Shown here: positions 9,265 to 19,437 of the stretch, in pieces
How the letters are laid out: every line of letters starts with the position of its first letter
Position numbering within the stretch: the first letter of the stretch is position 1
Assembly (NCBI RefSeq): GCF_002218025.2
Contig: NZ_AP018680.1
Coordinates: forward strand, 2,418,001 to 2,482,000
Direction: 5' to 3'
DNA: 64,000 bases
Source of the DNA: Vibrio casei
Lineage (GTDB): Bacteria > Pseudomonadota > Gammaproteobacteria > Enterobacterales > Vibrionaceae
Translations under genes and position numbers: made by a program
The notes under the pieces: generated by a model
Databases searched by the model: none
Seen by the model: only the letters and a program-made list of their open reading frames with translations
Told to the model about the DNA's origin: nothing

Positions 9265-10719
9265 ATGTCAAAATCTACGTCTTTATCAAAAACACTATAC
9301 GAGAAAGTCTACGATGCTCATGTCGCCGTAGCGGCAGAAGGTGAAACACCAATCTTATATATCGACCGCCATTTAGTACATGAAGTCACCTCACCGCAAG
9401 CTTTTGATGGTTTGCGAGAGAAAGGTCGCCCTGTGCGCCAAGTAAGTAAAACTTTTGCCACGATGGATCACAATGTGTCCACCACCACCAAAGACATTAA
9501 TGCTTCAGGTGAAATGGCACGGATTCAAATGCAAACCCTAATGCAGAACTGCCTAGAGTTTGGCGTTACCCTTTATGATTTAAACCATAAATATCAAGGT
9601 ATCGTACATGTTATGGGGCCGGAGCTTGGGATCACCCTACCGGGTATGACCATTGTTTGTGGTGATTCCCACACAGCCACCCACGGCGCATTTGGCTCGC
9701 TTGCTTTTGGGATTGGTACTTCTGAAGTTGAACATGTCTTGGCGACTCAAACGCTAAAACAAGCGAAAGCTAAAACCATGAAGATCGAAGTGAAAGGCAA
9801 GGTCGCTGATGGCATTACCGCCAAAGACATTGTACTTGCGATCATTGGAAAAACCACAGCCGCTGGCGGTACTGGTTATGTAGTTGAATTCTGCGGTGAA
9901 GCCATTACGGATCTTTCGATGGAAGGCCGCATGACCGTTTGTAACATGGCGATTGAGCTTGGTGCAAAGGCTGGCCTTATCGCACCAGATCAAACTACAT
10001 TTGACTATGTTCAAGGTAAAAAATTCGCACCAAAAGGCGCTGAGTTTGATGCTGCGGTTGAATATTGGAAGAGCTTACGCTCAGATGATGAGGCCGAGTT
10101 TGACGCAGTTATTACACTAGAAGCTTCAGAAATCACTCCACAAGTGACTTGGGGTACCAATCCCGGTCAAGTGATGTCTGTCGATGGTATTATTCCGGCT
10201 CCAGAGAGTTTCTCAGATCCTGTCGAACAAAGCTCGGCTAAAAAAGCACTGGCTTACATGGGATTAGAGGCGGGTAAGAAATTGTCTGATTACAGTGTCG
10301 ATAAAGTCTTTGTCGGCTCTTGTACTAATTCTCGTATTGAAGATATGCGCGCCGCCGCCGCGGTAGTAACTGCCGCCAATGGCAAAAAAGTAGCTGCTAA
10401 TGTACAAGCTTTAATCGTTCCGGGTTCTGAACAAGTAAAAGCTCAAGCTGAAGCTGAAGGTTTGGATAAAATTTTCATCGATGCAGGCTTTGAATGGCGT
10501 TTGCCGGGTTGCTCTATGTGCCTTGCGATGAACAATGACCGTTTAGGACCTCAAGAGCGTTGTGCTTCCACCAGCAACCGTAACTTTGAAGGCCGTCAAG
10601 GTCGTGATGGCCGTACTCACTTAGTTAGCCCTGCCATGGCTGCGGCCGCCGCAATCGCTGGCTATTTTGTTGATATTCGTCAATTCAACTTATCGTCACA
10701 AACAGAAAAAACACAATAA
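9265..10719 (+). CDS. leuC: 3-isopropylmalate dehydratase large subunit
   Basis: LeuC with LeuD isomerises 2-isopropylmalate to 3-isopropylmalate using a [4Fe-4S] cluster of the aconitase type. The three cluster cysteines are visible at residues 353 ([11 protein letters not shown]), 416 and 419 (LPGCSMC). [18 protein letters not shown] is the family signature. I chose ATG 9265, 20 bases after leuB, because [16 protein letters not shown] is the usual N-terminus; a longer in-frame extension back to 9172 overlaps leuB and is not expected. At 484 residues the protein is slightly longer than E. coli LeuC (466), with extra residues in the C-terminal tail ([11 protein letters not shown]). Confidence 0.97.
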   Translation: MSKSTSLSKTLYEKVYDAHVAVAAEGETPILYIDRHLVHEVTSPQAFDGLREKGRPVRQVSKTFATMDHNVSTTTKDINASGEMARIQMQTLMQNCLEFGVTLYDLNHKYQGIVHVMGPELGITLPGMTIVCGDSHTATHGAFGSLAFGIGTSEVEHVLATQTLKQAKAKTMKIEVKGKVADGITAKDIVLAIIGKTTAAGGTGYVVEFCGEAITDLSMEGRMTVCNMAIELGAKAGLIAPDQTTFDYVQGKKFAPKGAEFDAAVEYWKSLRSDDEAEFDAVITLEASEITPQVTWGTNPGQVMSVDGIIPAPESFSDPVEQSSAKKALAYMGLEAGKKLSDYSVDKVFVGSCTNSRIEDMRAAAAVVTAANGKKVAANVQALIVPGSEQVKAQAEAEGLDKIFIDAGFEWRLPGCSMCLAMNNDRLGPQERCASTSNRNFEGRQGRDGRTHLVSPAMAAAAAIAGYFVDIRQFNLSSQTEKTQ

Positions 10720-10729
10720 GGAGCACACT

Positions 10730-11335
10730 ATGTCACAAGGATTTCAAAAACATACCGGCCTAGTGGTTCCATTGGATATTGCTAATATTGATACCGATGC
10801 GATCATTCCAAAACAGTTTCTGCAAAAAGTAACCCGTACTGGATTTGGTCAACACTTGTTTAATGATTGGCGTTTTTTAGATGATGCCGGGCAACAACCA
10901 AACCCTGAATTCATTATGAACAAACCTCGTTATCAAGGCGCCAGTATTTTGCTAGCGCGTGAAAACTTTGGTTGTGGCTCATCGCGTGAGCATGCGCCTT
11001 GGGCATTAGCCGATTACGGTATTCAAGTGATGATTGCGCCAAGTTTTGCTGATATTTTCTATGGTAACTCGATCAACAACCAACTTGTGCCTGTAAAATT
11101 AACCGAAAGTGAAGTCGATGAATTATTCCAATTTGTTGAAACCAATGAAGGGGCACAAATCACCGTTGATCTAGAAGCAATGAGTGTTTCAGCCAACGGG
11201 AAAGCCTATTCGTTTGAAATTGATGAATTCCGCCGTCATTGCCTATTAAATGGCTTGGATAACATCGGTCTAACCTTACAACACGCCGATAAAATCGCGG
11301 AATTTGAAAATAATATTCCAAGCTTTTTGAAATAA
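10730..11335 (+). CDS. leuD: 3-isopropylmalate dehydratase small subunit
   Basis: LeuD is the small, swivelling domain partner of LeuC. The 201 residues match the family length. It carries [13 protein letters not shown] near the N-terminus and the substrate-binding loop [15 protein letters not shown] at about residue 79. ATG 10730 is chosen because an AAGGAG ribosome binding site overlaps the leuC stop codon just upstream; a longer reading frame to 10667 lies inside leuC. Last gene of the operon. Confidence 0.98.
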   Translation: MSQGFQKHTGLVVPLDIANIDTDAIIPKQFLQKVTRTGFGQHLFNDWRFLDDAGQQPNPEFIMNKPRYQGASILLARENFGCGSSREHAPWALADYGIQVMIAPSFADIFYGNSINNQLVPVKLTESEVDELFQFVETNEGAQITVDLEAMSVSANGKAYSFEIDEFRRHCLLNGLDNIGLTLQHADKIAEFENNIPSFLK

Positions 11336-11355
11336 TAAAAGCCATTCTCATTATC

Positions 11356-11407
11356 AAATCCTAGTATGTATATCAGCTCAATTGACTGATTACATGCTAG
11401 GATTTTT
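11356..11407 (+). terminator. Terminator of leuABCD
   Basis: A long stem (AAATCCTAGTATGTA against TACATGCTAGGATTT, one G-T pair) encloses a smaller ATCAG/CTGAT hairpin and ends in five T residues, 20 bases after leuD. Confidence 0.85.
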
Positions 11408-11472
11408 ATGAAAGAACCATTGCGTTTTATTGGTCTACCTTTATCTGTACATACCATAAATGAAGACTAACC

Positions 11473-12258
11473 ATGTATCGACTCACGCTTTTACTACTTT
11501 CTCTTTTTTCTTTTAGCTCGATTGCCGCGCCTAAGGCTGAGCTTTGGCCTTATTGGAATGTGAGCAACGAAAAGAGTACTCAAGTTATCGACCATTCCGC
11601 ATGGCAAACTATTCTCGATCATAACCTCGTTGTCGAAAGCAAAAATCACTTATTTCGTTATGCCACCATGAGTGATAAAGACAAACAAACGCTTCATCAC
11701 TATCTGCAATCTTTAGCCAAGCTAGACCCACGCCAACTGAACAGACAAGAACAATTCGCCTATTGGATCAATCTATACAATGCATTAACCGTAAAACTTA
11801 TTATTGATCATTATCCGCTACAATCCATCACCAAACTTGGTGGCCTCTTTTCGTTTGGCCCATGGGATGACAACATCACAACTATCAATAAAAAAGAGTT
11901 AACGTTAAATGATATTGAACATCGTATTTTACGCCCTATCTGGAAAGATAAACGAATCCATTATGCCCTCAATTGTGCCAGCTTAGGTTGCCCGAATTTA
12001 GCGTCTAACGCCTTTACCTCAAGCAATACCGAAGCGTTATTAAAACAGGCTGAAAATGAATTTGTGAATAGCAATAAAGGCGTCAACATCCACAATGATA
12101 CGGTGCAATTGTCATCAATTTTCAAATGGTATGCGATCGATTTTGGCGGAGAATCTGAGGTCATAAAATACCTTTCTTCATTTTATCCATCACTTAGCCA
12201 GATAACGAAAAAGCCCAGTTATGATTACAACTGGGCTTTAAATGAAAAGAAAGAATGA
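11473..12258 (+). CDS. DUF547 family secreted protein
   Basis: This is a 261-residue protein with an N-terminal signal peptide (hydrophobic LTLLLLSLFSFSS then AAP, cleavage near residue 19), so it is exported to the periplasm or beyond. The rest is a DUF547 domain, recognised by FAYWINLYNALTVKLI, the DIEHRILRP block and HYALNCASLGCPNL with its two cysteines. The biochemical function of this family is not established. It is monocistronic: the leu terminator lies upstream and djlA is convergent downstream. The last 16 codons overlap the hairpin that ends djlA transcription from the other strand. Confidence 0.82.
   Translation: MYRLTLLLLSLFSFSSIAAPKAELWPYWNVSNEKSTQVIDHSAWQTILDHNLVVESKNHLFRYATMSDKDKQTLHHYLQSLAKLDPRQLNRQEQFAYWINLYNALTVKLIIDHYPLQSITKLGGLFSFGPWDDNITTINKKELTLNDIEHRILRPIWKDKRIHYALNCASLGCPNLASNAFTSSNTEALLKQAENEFVNSNKGVNIHNDTVQLSSIFKWYAIDFGGESEVIKYLSSFYPSLSQITKKPSYDYNWALNEKKE
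12208..12239 (-). terminator. djlA terminator lying inside the DUF547 coding end
   Basis: AAAGCCCAGTT / AACTGGGCTTT forms a perfect 11-base stem. On the minus strand it is followed by five T residues, fitting a terminator for djlA. On the plus strand the T run is short (three). The whole element is within the translated end of the neighbouring gene. Confidence 0.75.
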
Positions 12259-12293
12259 AAAAAATACATCACCTAAATTCTAGATAATTAAGC

Positions 12294-13142
12294 TTACTTA
12301 AATCCTTTTTCTTTCTTAATAAGATCATAAGCGCTCTGAATTTCTTGCGCTTTTTGTTTTGCGACTTCCATCATCTCTGGTGGTAAACCTTTTGCAACTA
12401 GCTTATCAGGATGGTGCTCATTCATCAGCTTACGGTGAGCCCGTTTGATGGTTTTAGAATCAGCTTCTTTATCCACACCTAATAAATCATAAGCATCGTT
12501 CAGTTGTGAAGCTGTGGTACGTTGTTGCCACTGCCCCCCGCCAGATTGTTGGCCTTGCTGCTGATAGCCGCCAAAACCACCACCTTGCTGAAAACGAAAT
12601 GCCGCTTCTTGCATCCGCAAACGCTGCTGTAAATATTGAGCCGTAAATCCTAACTCTTGCGCAACAGTTTGCAGGACTTGTATTTCACTAGGGTGTAATT
12701 CACCATCAGCAAAAGCCGCTGAAATTTGTAATTCAAGGAAAAACTGCAACAAATCACGTCGGCGACCTGCCGAAAATCGCACCTTACGCAAAGTTTCTAA
12801 CAATGGAAAATCTGATTCCTTCCCTTGGCGAAAAGCTTCTTGAGCAATTTTCTTTTGCTCATCGCTAAGGTTCATGCGATCCATCATGACCGAAGCCAAT
12901 TGAATTTCTTCTTTCGTTACTTGGCCCTTGGCTTTCGCAACATGCCCCATAACCGCATAAGCAGCCTGAAAAAATTCCGTTTGGCGTTCCGCTTGAGATG
13001 CCCCAGAGCCAAATGCAGATTGGAACCCGCGCTGATTTCTTCGTGCTTTATCAAACTGGTGACCTATAAAGCACCCAATAATCGCGCCAGGAATCGCGCC
13101 AATCATCGAGCCAAACAGAATACCTAATAATTTACCTAACAT
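12294..13142 (-). CDS. djlA: Co-chaperone DjlA
   Basis: DjlA is a membrane-anchored DnaK co-chaperone. The 282 residues show a glycine-rich N-terminal transmembrane segment (LLGILFGSMIGAIPGAIIGCFIG, residues 4-26), a TerB-like helical domain (about 50-180), a Gln/Gly-rich linker (GGGFGGYQQQGQQSGGGQWQQ), and a C-terminal J domain (DAYDLLGVDKEAD...) with the HPD triad (HHPDKL). Type III topology with the N-terminus in the membrane and J domain in the cytoplasm is the family rule. It is divergent from lptD, as in many relatives; the link to envelope stress is known for E. coli DjlA and inferred here. Confidence 0.96.
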   Translation of the reverse strand: MLGKLLGILFGSMIGAIPGAIIGCFIGHQFDKARRNQRGFQSAFGSGASQAERQTEFFQAAYAVMGHVAKAKGQVTKEEIQLASVMMDRMNLSDEQKKIAQEAFRQGKESDFPLLETLRKVRFSAGRRRDLLQFFLELQISAAFADGELHPSEIQVLQTVAQELGFTAQYLQQRLRMQEAAFRFQQGGGFGGYQQQGQQSGGGQWQQRTTASQLNDAYDLLGVDKEADSKTIKRAHRKLMNEHHPDKLVAKGLPPEMMEVAKQKAQEIQSAYDLIKKEKGFK

Positions 13143-13319
13143 ATGTCGATTCCAAATCCCAAACTATGAATTTTTATTGTTAACTATTGTCTGTATAGTG
13201 TCGATTCTCATAAGATTCTTATATGATATAGAAATCTATACTTAATTCGTCTTATTTCTGTAAATAACCGTTATCTTTAAATATCGTCTCATTCAGTTTT
13301 CACAGGAAAAACTTATTCA

Positions 13320-15629
13320 ATGTTTTCAATTTCTCGCACTTTTCTTACCACACTTATAAGTGCAGCCTTTTTGCCTACCGCTTTCGCAAATGAAAGTAGT
13401 AGTGATAGTGTGCCGGAAATCATTCCTACCGATCAATGTATCGCACCGGAAAAAACATCACCTGACGCTCCTGAAGAGCCCGTCAATATCGAAGCCGATA
13501 GCATTAATGCAAAAGGACGAAATGAAGCGGTCTACCAAGGTGATGTTGTCGTAACCCAAGGCCACAAAACCATCACAGCAGATACTGTCACCGTCAACCA
13601 AGCGGACAATAGTGTACTCGCAGACGGTAATGTGACAATGAACGATGGACAAATCAAGTCTAAATCCAATAAAGTCAAATCCGATCTTAAAGGCGATCGC
13701 ATTGAGTTCCATAACACCCAGTATAAATTACTTTGTCAAACCGCCCGTGGAGAAGCCGCTTATATTTTAAAAGATGGCCAAGCGATCTATAGCATGGAAG
13801 ATGGCTCGTTAACCACTTGCCCAGAAGGCAATAAATCCTGGCGAGTCAAAGCCTCTGATATTGATATCGATAATGATGAAGAAGAAGCGACGTTTTATAA
13901 TACGCGCTTTGAAATTCTCGATGTACCTGTTTTTTATTGGCCTTACATTACCGTACCGATCGGTGACAAACGTAAAACAGGTTTTTTATACCCGACGGGA
14001 GGCTACGATACTAAGAATGGTTTAGAAATTAATGTCCCTATCTATTTTAACTTAGCGCCTAATTACGATTTAACCACCACGATAAACTATATGGAAAAGC
14101 GTGGCGTTCAATTTAATAATGAACTTCGTTACCTAACGGATGGCTTTGGCTCCGGTACAGTAAATTTTGAATACCTAAATGATGACGACCTCTACCAAGA
14201 TAAAGGGGCTCGCTGGGGATTAAACTTAACTCATGATGGCATCTATGATCGCAATTGGAAGTTCTCAGTTGATTACTCCCGAGTCAGCGATGATACTTAC
14301 TTAGATGATCTAGACTCAAGCATCGGTAATCGTGAAGATGGTCAATTACTTCAATCGGGTGAAGTCTCTTACCGTACTGATTTCTCAGATACCACATTAA
14401 AAGTTCGTGACTTTCAAATTCTTACTGGGGCAACGCCTTACCGCTTAATGCCACAATTACAATATCAATACCACAGACCTGAAGTACTGCCTCATGTTAA
14501 TTTTGAATGGGACAGCCACATCAGTCGCTTTGAAACAGATAACGATCAATTACCTGACGCTACTCGTGTTCATGTTGAGCCAAGCCTTATTGTGCCGTTT
14601 TATGCACCTTGGGGGCAGCTAACCTCTGAAGCAAAGTTAATGTATACCTATTACGAACAAGATTTGAAAAATGGAAGTGTTTCAGCTGCAGATTCCGATC
14701 TAAAAGAAAGCGCACAGCGAGTGGTGCCTGAATATCGCCTTAACGGCTCATTGTTCATGGATAACAACCAACGCTTACTTGGCGGTTACACTCAAACGCT
14801 TGAACCTCGTATGCAGTATCTTTATATCCCCGAAGTCGATCAATCGGAAATATACAGTGGTTACGATACAACACTCTTACAATCGGATTACTATGGCTTA
14901 TTCCGCGATATGAAATACAGTAGTGTTGACTTTATTGCGCCTGCAAATCAGTTAAGCTACGGGGCTACATCACGTTTTTATGACGAGAACTATAAAGAAC
15001 GTTTCAACTTATCACTTGGTCAAATTTATTACATTAATCCAAGCAGTGATGAAGCCAATCTTTCTGCTTGGGCTCTGGAAAATGAATGGAATATAAGTGA
15101 TTCCTGGCTTTATAAAGGCGGACTACAATACGACAGCAATGTATCCACTTTACAGTTGGCAAATAGCACCCTCGAATATAAGATCCCATCCGGTGGCTAC
15201 GCCCAGCTAAACTATCGCTATATCTCTAAAGATTACATAGCAGATAACGCGCCCAACATTTCAGAAAGTCAGCTCAACACCTACACACGAGACGGCATTT
15301 CACAAGCAGGTATTTTGACCAATTTTACCGTTGCTCAACGTTGGAGTGTGCAAGCAAACTACTATCACGACATGACTGAAAACGACATGTTAGAAAGCTT
15401 ACTTGGCGTGACTTATAATGATGACTGCTGGTTCCTTGGCCTTACCTTCTCTCGTCATATATTATCTTCTGGTGATGTGGCTCAAATATACCCAGAGCCG
15501 GGCCCAGAATACGAATCTAAAGTCAGTTTAAATATCGGCATCAAAGGCTTAGGCCAAAATGCAGGCGTAGAATACAGCGATGGTGGTAACTCACTCGGTT
15601 ACGGTCGCCCATTTAGCCTTGCCAATTAA
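13320..15629 (+). CDS. lptD: LPS-assembly outer membrane protein LptD
   Basis: LptD forms the outer-membrane pore that, with LptE, inserts lipopolysaccharide into the outer leaflet. The 769-residue protein has a signal peptide (cleavage after about Ala23), an OstA/LptA-like jellyroll domain (about residues 50-170, PVNIEADSINAKG... to SLTTCPEGNKSW) and a C-terminal beta-barrel. Four cysteines are visible: 40, 139, 167 and 703. E. coli LptD has a Cys-Cys pair near the C-terminus (724-725); here the matching place reads Asp-Cys, so only one of the pair remains. An AGGA site lies 10 bases upstream of the ATG. It begins the run lptD-surA-pdxA-rsmA; SurA is the chaperone that helps LptD fold. Confidence 0.97.
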   Translation: MFSISRTFLTTLISAAFLPTAFANESSSDSVPEIIPTDQCIAPEKTSPDAPEEPVNIEADSINAKGRNEAVYQGDVVVTQGHKTITADTVTVNQADNSVLADGNVTMNDGQIKSKSNKVKSDLKGDRIEFHNTQYKLLCQTARGEAAYILKDGQAIYSMEDGSLTTCPEGNKSWRVKASDIDIDNDEEEATFYNTRFEILDVPVFYWPYITVPIGDKRKTGFLYPTGGYDTKNGLEINVPIYFNLAPNYDLTTTINYMEKRGVQFNNELRYLTDGFGSGTVNFEYLNDDDLYQDKGARWGLNLTHDGIYDRNWKFSVDYSRVSDDTYLDDLDSSIGNREDGQLLQSGEVSYRTDFSDTTLKVRDFQILTGATPYRLMPQLQYQYHRPEVLPHVNFEWDSHISRFETDNDQLPDATRVHVEPSLIVPFYAPWGQLTSEAKLMYTYYEQDLKNGSVSAADSDLKESAQRVVPEYRLNGSLFMDNNQRLLGGYTQTLEPRMQYLYIPEVDQSEIYSGYDTTLLQSDYYGLFRDMKYSSVDFIAPANQLSYGATSRFYDENYKERFNLSLGQIYYINPSSDEANLSAWALENEWNISDSWLYKGGLQYDSNVSTLQLANSTLEYKIPSGGYAQLNYRYISKDYIADNAPNISESQLNTYTRDGISQAGILTNFTVAQRWSVQANYYHDMTENDMLESLLGVTYNDDCWFLGLTFSRHILSSGDVAQIYPEPGPEYESKVSLNIGIKGLGQNAGVEYSDGGNSLGYGRPFSLAN

Positions 15630-15713
15630 TGAACCGATTTGCCAGTCATGCTAATATGGCTGGCTTTCTCTACTTTGTAATTATTTTGTTGTACTAATTG
15701 GAAATCAGAAATA

Positions 15714-17018
15714 ATGAAGATATGGATCCCCGCATTATTCAGTGTATTGACCCTTCTCGGCTCACCAATTGTGTCGGCTACGCCACAATCACTCGATCAC
15801 GTTGTTGCTATCGTCAATAATGGTGTAATTTTACAGACCGATATCGACACAGCAATGAAAACGGTTAAAGCTAATGCAGGCGAAAAAGGACAACCACTCC
15901 CCCCAGCGGACGTCCTCAAAGAGCAAGTATTAGAAAAGTTGGTACTCGATGAAATTCAATTACAAGAAGCAAAACGAATGGGGATTCAAATTGATGACCA
16001 ACGTTTAGATCAAGCAATTCAAAGCATCGCGAAAGAAAATGGTCAAACTCTTGAACAATTAACAGCATCGTTGCAACTACAAGGACTCACTTACCCAGTA
16101 TTTCGTGAGCAGATCCGTAAAGAAATGGCGGTTAGTGAAGCGAGGAACGCCCAAGTACGACGCCGAGTGAATATTTCGCCATCTGAAGTTGAAACCCTCG
16201 CCGCACTATTAGCAGAAAGAACGACGGAAACGGTCGAGTATAAAATAGCTCAAATACAATTACATTTTTCTGATGATAAAGAAGCAACCGAACAACAGGC
16301 CGAAGAACTAGTCTCCCGATTAAAACAAGGCGAAGATTTCTCGACCTTAGCCTACACCTACTCAAAAGGCCCTAAAGCTTTACAAGGTGGTGATTGGGGG
16401 TGGATGCGCAAAGAAGAAATGCCAACTATATTTGCCGACCAAATTACCACCCAAGGCCGTGGCGCGATTATTGGTCCATTTCGTAGTGGCGTGGGTTTCC
16501 ACATTTTGATGATACAAGATGTAAAAGGTCTGGAAACGGTTGCTGTGACTGAGGTCAATGCTCAACACATTCTCATTAAACCTTCTATCATCTTAAGTGA
16601 TGAAGGGGCGAAAAAAGAATTAGATGGTTTCATTGAACAAATTAACTCAGGTAAACGAACATTTGGGGAGTTAGCCCAACAATATAGCCAAGATCCTGGT
16701 TCAGCCGTTGCTAATGGTATATTAGGATTCCAGACAGCAGACAACTACGTACCTGAATTTAAACATCAAGTCGAAACATTACCAATTGGACAAATAAGCC
16801 CTCCATTCAAAACAGTTCATGGTTGGCACATTGTAAAAGTCCTCGATCGTCGCTCGGTCGATAAAACAGAATCAGCCATGAAAAATCGCGCCTATCAAAT
16901 ATTGTTTAAGCGTAAATTTAATGAAGAAGCTGGCGCATGGCTGCAAGAAATTAGAGCCAGTGCCTACGTTGAAGTTTTAGATAAAAATAATGAGCAAAAT
17001 AACAATGACAAAGGTTAA
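15714..17018 (+). CDS. surA: Periplasmic chaperone and prolyl isomerase SurA
   Basis: SurA escorts outer membrane proteins such as LptD through the periplasm. The 434-residue protein has a signal peptide ([16 protein letters not shown]), an N-terminal chaperone domain (about 25-170) and two parvulin PPIase domains, the first around residues 175-270 (KIAQIQLHF ... [12 protein letters not shown]) and the second around 285-385 ([10 protein letters not shown] ... [14 protein letters not shown]). The second is usually the active one. It follows lptD by 84 bases, and its end overlaps the start of pdxA by 14 bases. Confidence 0.97.
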   Translation: MKIWIPALFSVLTLLGSPIVSATPQSLDHVVAIVNNGVILQTDIDTAMKTVKANAGEKGQPLPPADVLKEQVLEKLVLDEIQLQEAKRMGIQIDDQRLDQAIQSIAKENGQTLEQLTASLQLQGLTYPVFREQIRKEMAVSEARNAQVRRRVNISPSEVETLAALLAERTTETVEYKIAQIQLHFSDDKEATEQQAEELVSRLKQGEDFSTLAYTYSKGPKALQGGDWGWMRKEEMPTIFADQITTQGRGAIIGPFRSGVGFHILMIQDVKGLETVAVTEVNAQHILIKPSIILSDEGAKKELDGFIEQINSGKRTFGELAQQYSQDPGSAVANGILGFQTADNYVPEFKHQVETLPIGQISPPFKTVHGWHIVKVLDRRSVDKTESAMKNRAYQILFKRKFNEEAGAWLQEIRASAYVEVLDKNNEQNNNDKG

Positions 17019-18030
17019 ACGTATTGTCATTACCGCTGGAGAACCGGCGGGAATCGGCCCCGATTTGGTATTAGCGCTTTCTCAGTATGAATGGCCTCAT
17101 CAATTAATTGTGTGTGCCGATAAAACTATGCTCACAGAGCGAGCTAATCAGTTAGGAATCAACATTCAATTATTGGACTACGACGTCAATACCTCGCCCA
17201 AAACTGTTCAACAAGGACAATTAACCGTTGAGCATATTCCAGTAAATGAACCGGTTATCGCTGGCATACTAAATGAAGCCAATGGTCATTACGTATTAAA
17301 AACACTGGAACGAGCCTGCCAAGGTAGTATCAGTGGTGAATTTGATGCATTAGTAACTGGCCCTGTCCATAAAGGCGTTATCAATCGTGCTGGAGTTGCT
17401 TTTAGTGGGCATACCGAATTTTTTGCTGAGCAATCCAAGACACCACTGGTTGTGATGATGCTCGCAACAGAGGGCCTACGAGTCGCATTAGTGACTACTC
17501 ACATACCTTTAGCCTATGTGAGTCAGGCAGTGACCAGTGAGCGCTTAGAAAGCATCATTCGCATTTTACATGATGACTTAGTCAATAAATTTGGCATAGA
17601 AACGCCCAGAATTTATGTCTGTGGCTTAAACCCTCATGCGGGTGAAGACGGTTGTCTTGGGCACGAAGAAATCGAAACCATCACTCCGACGTTAACACGC
17701 ATGAGAGAGCAAAATGGCATGAATTTAATCGGTCCACTGCCAGCCGATACCATCTTCAATGCAAAGTATTTAGAACAAGCTGACGCCGTATTAGCGATGT
17801 ATCATGATCAAGGGTTACCGGTACTAAAATATAAAGGATTTGGTAATTCGGTTAATATCACTTTAGGACTGCCGTTTATCCGAACTTCAGTCGATCACGG
17901 AACGGCACTGGATTTAGCTGGCACAGGGAATGCCGATATTGGTAGTTTTTTAACTGCAATCACCCATGCTCTAGAACTGGCAGAAAGCTCAAAACAGCCA
18001 GAACAGAAGCAAAAAGAGAGTAAGCAATGA
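17005..18030 (+). CDS. pdxA: 4-hydroxythreonine-4-phosphate dehydrogenase
   Basis: PdxA oxidises 4-phosphohydroxy-L-threonine with NAD in the DXP-dependent route to pyridoxal phosphate. The protein has [14 protein letters not shown] at the N-terminus, [12 protein letters not shown] and SGHTEFFAE in the substrate pocket, the histidine-containing [11 protein letters not shown] and [11 protein letters not shown], and [15 protein letters not shown] near the C-terminus, with metal-binding histidines. I chose ATG 17005 because the family starts a few residues before RIVIT; an in-frame ATG at 16990 would add five residues. Either start lies inside the surA end. The stop overlaps the rsmA start as ATGA, indicating translational coupling. 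Confidence 0.96.
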   Translation: MTKVKRIVITAGEPAGIGPDLVLALSQYEWPHQLIVCADKTMLTERANQLGINIQLLDYDVNTSPKTVQQGQLTVEHIPVNEPVIAGILNEANGHYVLKTLERACQGSISGEFDALVTGPVHKGVINRAGVAFSGHTEFFAEQSKTPLVVMMLATEGLRVALVTTHIPLAYVSQAVTSERLESIIRILHDDLVNKFGIETPRIYVCGLNPHAGEDGCLGHEEIETITPTLTRMREQNGMNLIGPLPADTIFNAKYLEQADAVLAMYHDQGLPVLKYKGFGNSVNITLGLPFIRTSVDHGTALDLAGTGNADIGSFLTAITHALELAESSKQPEQKQKESKQ

Positions 18031-18848
18031 GTAATGATGTCCATCTAGGTCATAAAGCCCGTAAGCGTTTTGGCCAAAACTTTTTAAATGATCCGTATAT
18101 TATTGATGGAATTGTTTCTGCTATTAACCCACTGCCGGGACAAAACTTGGTTGAAATTGGGCCGGGGTTAGGTGCCATCACAGAACCTGTTGGTCGTGAA
18201 GTGGACAAATTAACCGTTATTGAATTGGATAGAGACTTAGCTGAGCGTCTGCGTAATCATCCAGATTTAGCAAGCAAGCTCACCATCCATGAAGGTGATG
18301 CAATGCGTTTTGACTTCAATCAACTCGTCAAACCCAATAATAAACTACGTATTTTTGGTAATTTGCCATACAACATCTCTACGCCACTCATGTTCCACTT
18401 ATTTGAATTTCATAAAGACATCCAAGACATGCACTTTATGCTACAAAAAGAAGTAGTTAACCGACTTGCAGCCGGCCCTGGTACCAAAGCATATGGTCGA
18501 TTAACGGTAATGGCTCAATATTTTTGTAAAGTGATGCCTGTATTAGAAGTTCCACCTACAGCATTTATTCCACCACCTAAAGTCGATTCAGCCGTCGTGC
18601 GTTTATCACCTTATGAAGTGCTGCCACATCCGGCAACGAGCTTAAAGTGGTTAGATAGAGTATGTCGCGAAGGCTTTAACCAGCGTCGTAAAACAGTTCG
18701 TAATTGCTTTAAGAATCTTGTCTCTGCTGAAGAGTTAGAAGCATTAGGCATCAGTCCAAGCTTACGTCCAGAAAACTTAACGCTAGTTCAATTTGTTGCT
18801 TTGGCAAATTATATGGATGCCAACAATACAAAGTCAGAACAAGAGTAA
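18027..18848 (+). CDS. rsmA: 16S rRNA dimethyladenosine transferase RsmA (KsgA)
   Basis: RsmA dimethylates two adjacent adenines in the 3' hairpin of 16S rRNA (A1518 and A1519 in E. coli numbering), a late ribosome assembly step. The 273-residue protein begins with [11 protein letters not shown], then the SAM-binding [11 protein letters not shown], the acidic [19 protein letters not shown], and the catalytic NLPYN. The C-terminal helical domain contains NQRRKTVRN. The ATG overlaps the pdxA stop by four bases. A hairpin follows the gene. Confidence 0.98.
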   Translation: MSNDVHLGHKARKRFGQNFLNDPYIIDGIVSAINPLPGQNLVEIGPGLGAITEPVGREVDKLTVIELDRDLAERLRNHPDLASKLTIHEGDAMRFDFNQLVKPNNKLRIFGNLPYNISTPLMFHLFEFHKDIQDMHFMLQKEVVNRLAAGPGTKAYGRLTVMAQYFCKVMPVLEVPPTAFIPPPKVDSAVVRLSPYEVLPHPATSLKWLDRVCREGFNQRRKTVRNCFKNLVSAEELEALGISPSLRPENLTLVQFVALANYMDANNTKSEQE

Positions 18849-18859
18849 TACTCAATAAA

Positions 18860-18890
18860 ATATAGGGGTCATGAATAATGGCTCCTATAT
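18860..18890 (+). terminator. Hairpin after rsmA, possible terminator
   Basis: ATATAGGGG and a matching CTCCTATAT form a 9-pair stem with one G-T pair, 11 bases after the rsmA stop. There is no proper T run after it, so termination is uncertain. The 150 bases between it and apaG hold no gene that I can see. Confidence 0.35.
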
Positions 18891-19044
18891 ACTCATCAGT
18901 AAGTAGTCTGACGGTCCAAGCTTCATAATATTGTTAATGTTTCCATTTGTATTGTTTATCCGTTGCCCATTCAAACTCTTGTACCACGGCTAAAATATTC
19001 GATAAGAAAAATGAAGCGTTACCTCTAAGGATAGGAGAAAAACA

Positions 19045-19428
19045 GTGACTGAAGTCAACCCACCATGCGTCACATGCCAAGTACACACCCGTTATATTAA
19101 AGAACAATCCCAACCTGAACAGAACCGCTATGTTTTTGCCTATACGATTACCATCAGAAATTTAAGCCAAGATATTGTACAATTAATCGGACGACGTTGG
19201 TTAATTACGGACGCTAACGCGAAACAATTAACCATTGAAGGTGAAGGCGTGGTAGGAGAACAACCCGTTATAGAGCCTATGCAAGAATACACTTACACCA
19301 GTGGTACTGCTCTTGAAACACCTGTCGGTGTGATGCAGGGTCACTATGTGATGCTTGACTTTCAAGGCAACGAATTTCTAGCGGATATTCCTCCATTTCG
19401 ATTAGCTATTCCAAATATATTGAACTAG
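19045..19428 (+). CDS. apaG: ApaG protein
   Basis: ApaG is a small single-domain protein with an immunoglobulin-like fold (DUF525). Its biochemical role is not settled; it is almost always next to apaH and rsmA. The 127 residues match the family. Visible blocks are the N-terminal [31 protein letters not shown], the [11 protein letters not shown] loop and HYVMLDFQG. The start is a GTG at 19045 with AGGAGA upstream. It precedes apaH by 9 bases. Confidence 0.96.
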   Translation: MTEVNPPCVTCQVHTRYIKEQSQPEQNRYVFAYTITIRNLSQDIVQLIGRRWLITDANAKQLTIEGEGVVGEQPVIEPMQEYTYTSGTALETPVGVMQGHYVMLDFQGNEFLADIPPFRLAIPNILN

Positions 19429-19437
19429 TGAGGTAAC

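Noticed and set aside
18849..19044. tRNA or small RNA gene between rsmA and apaG
   Set aside because: No cloverleaf or conserved RNA pattern is visible, only one weak hairpin.
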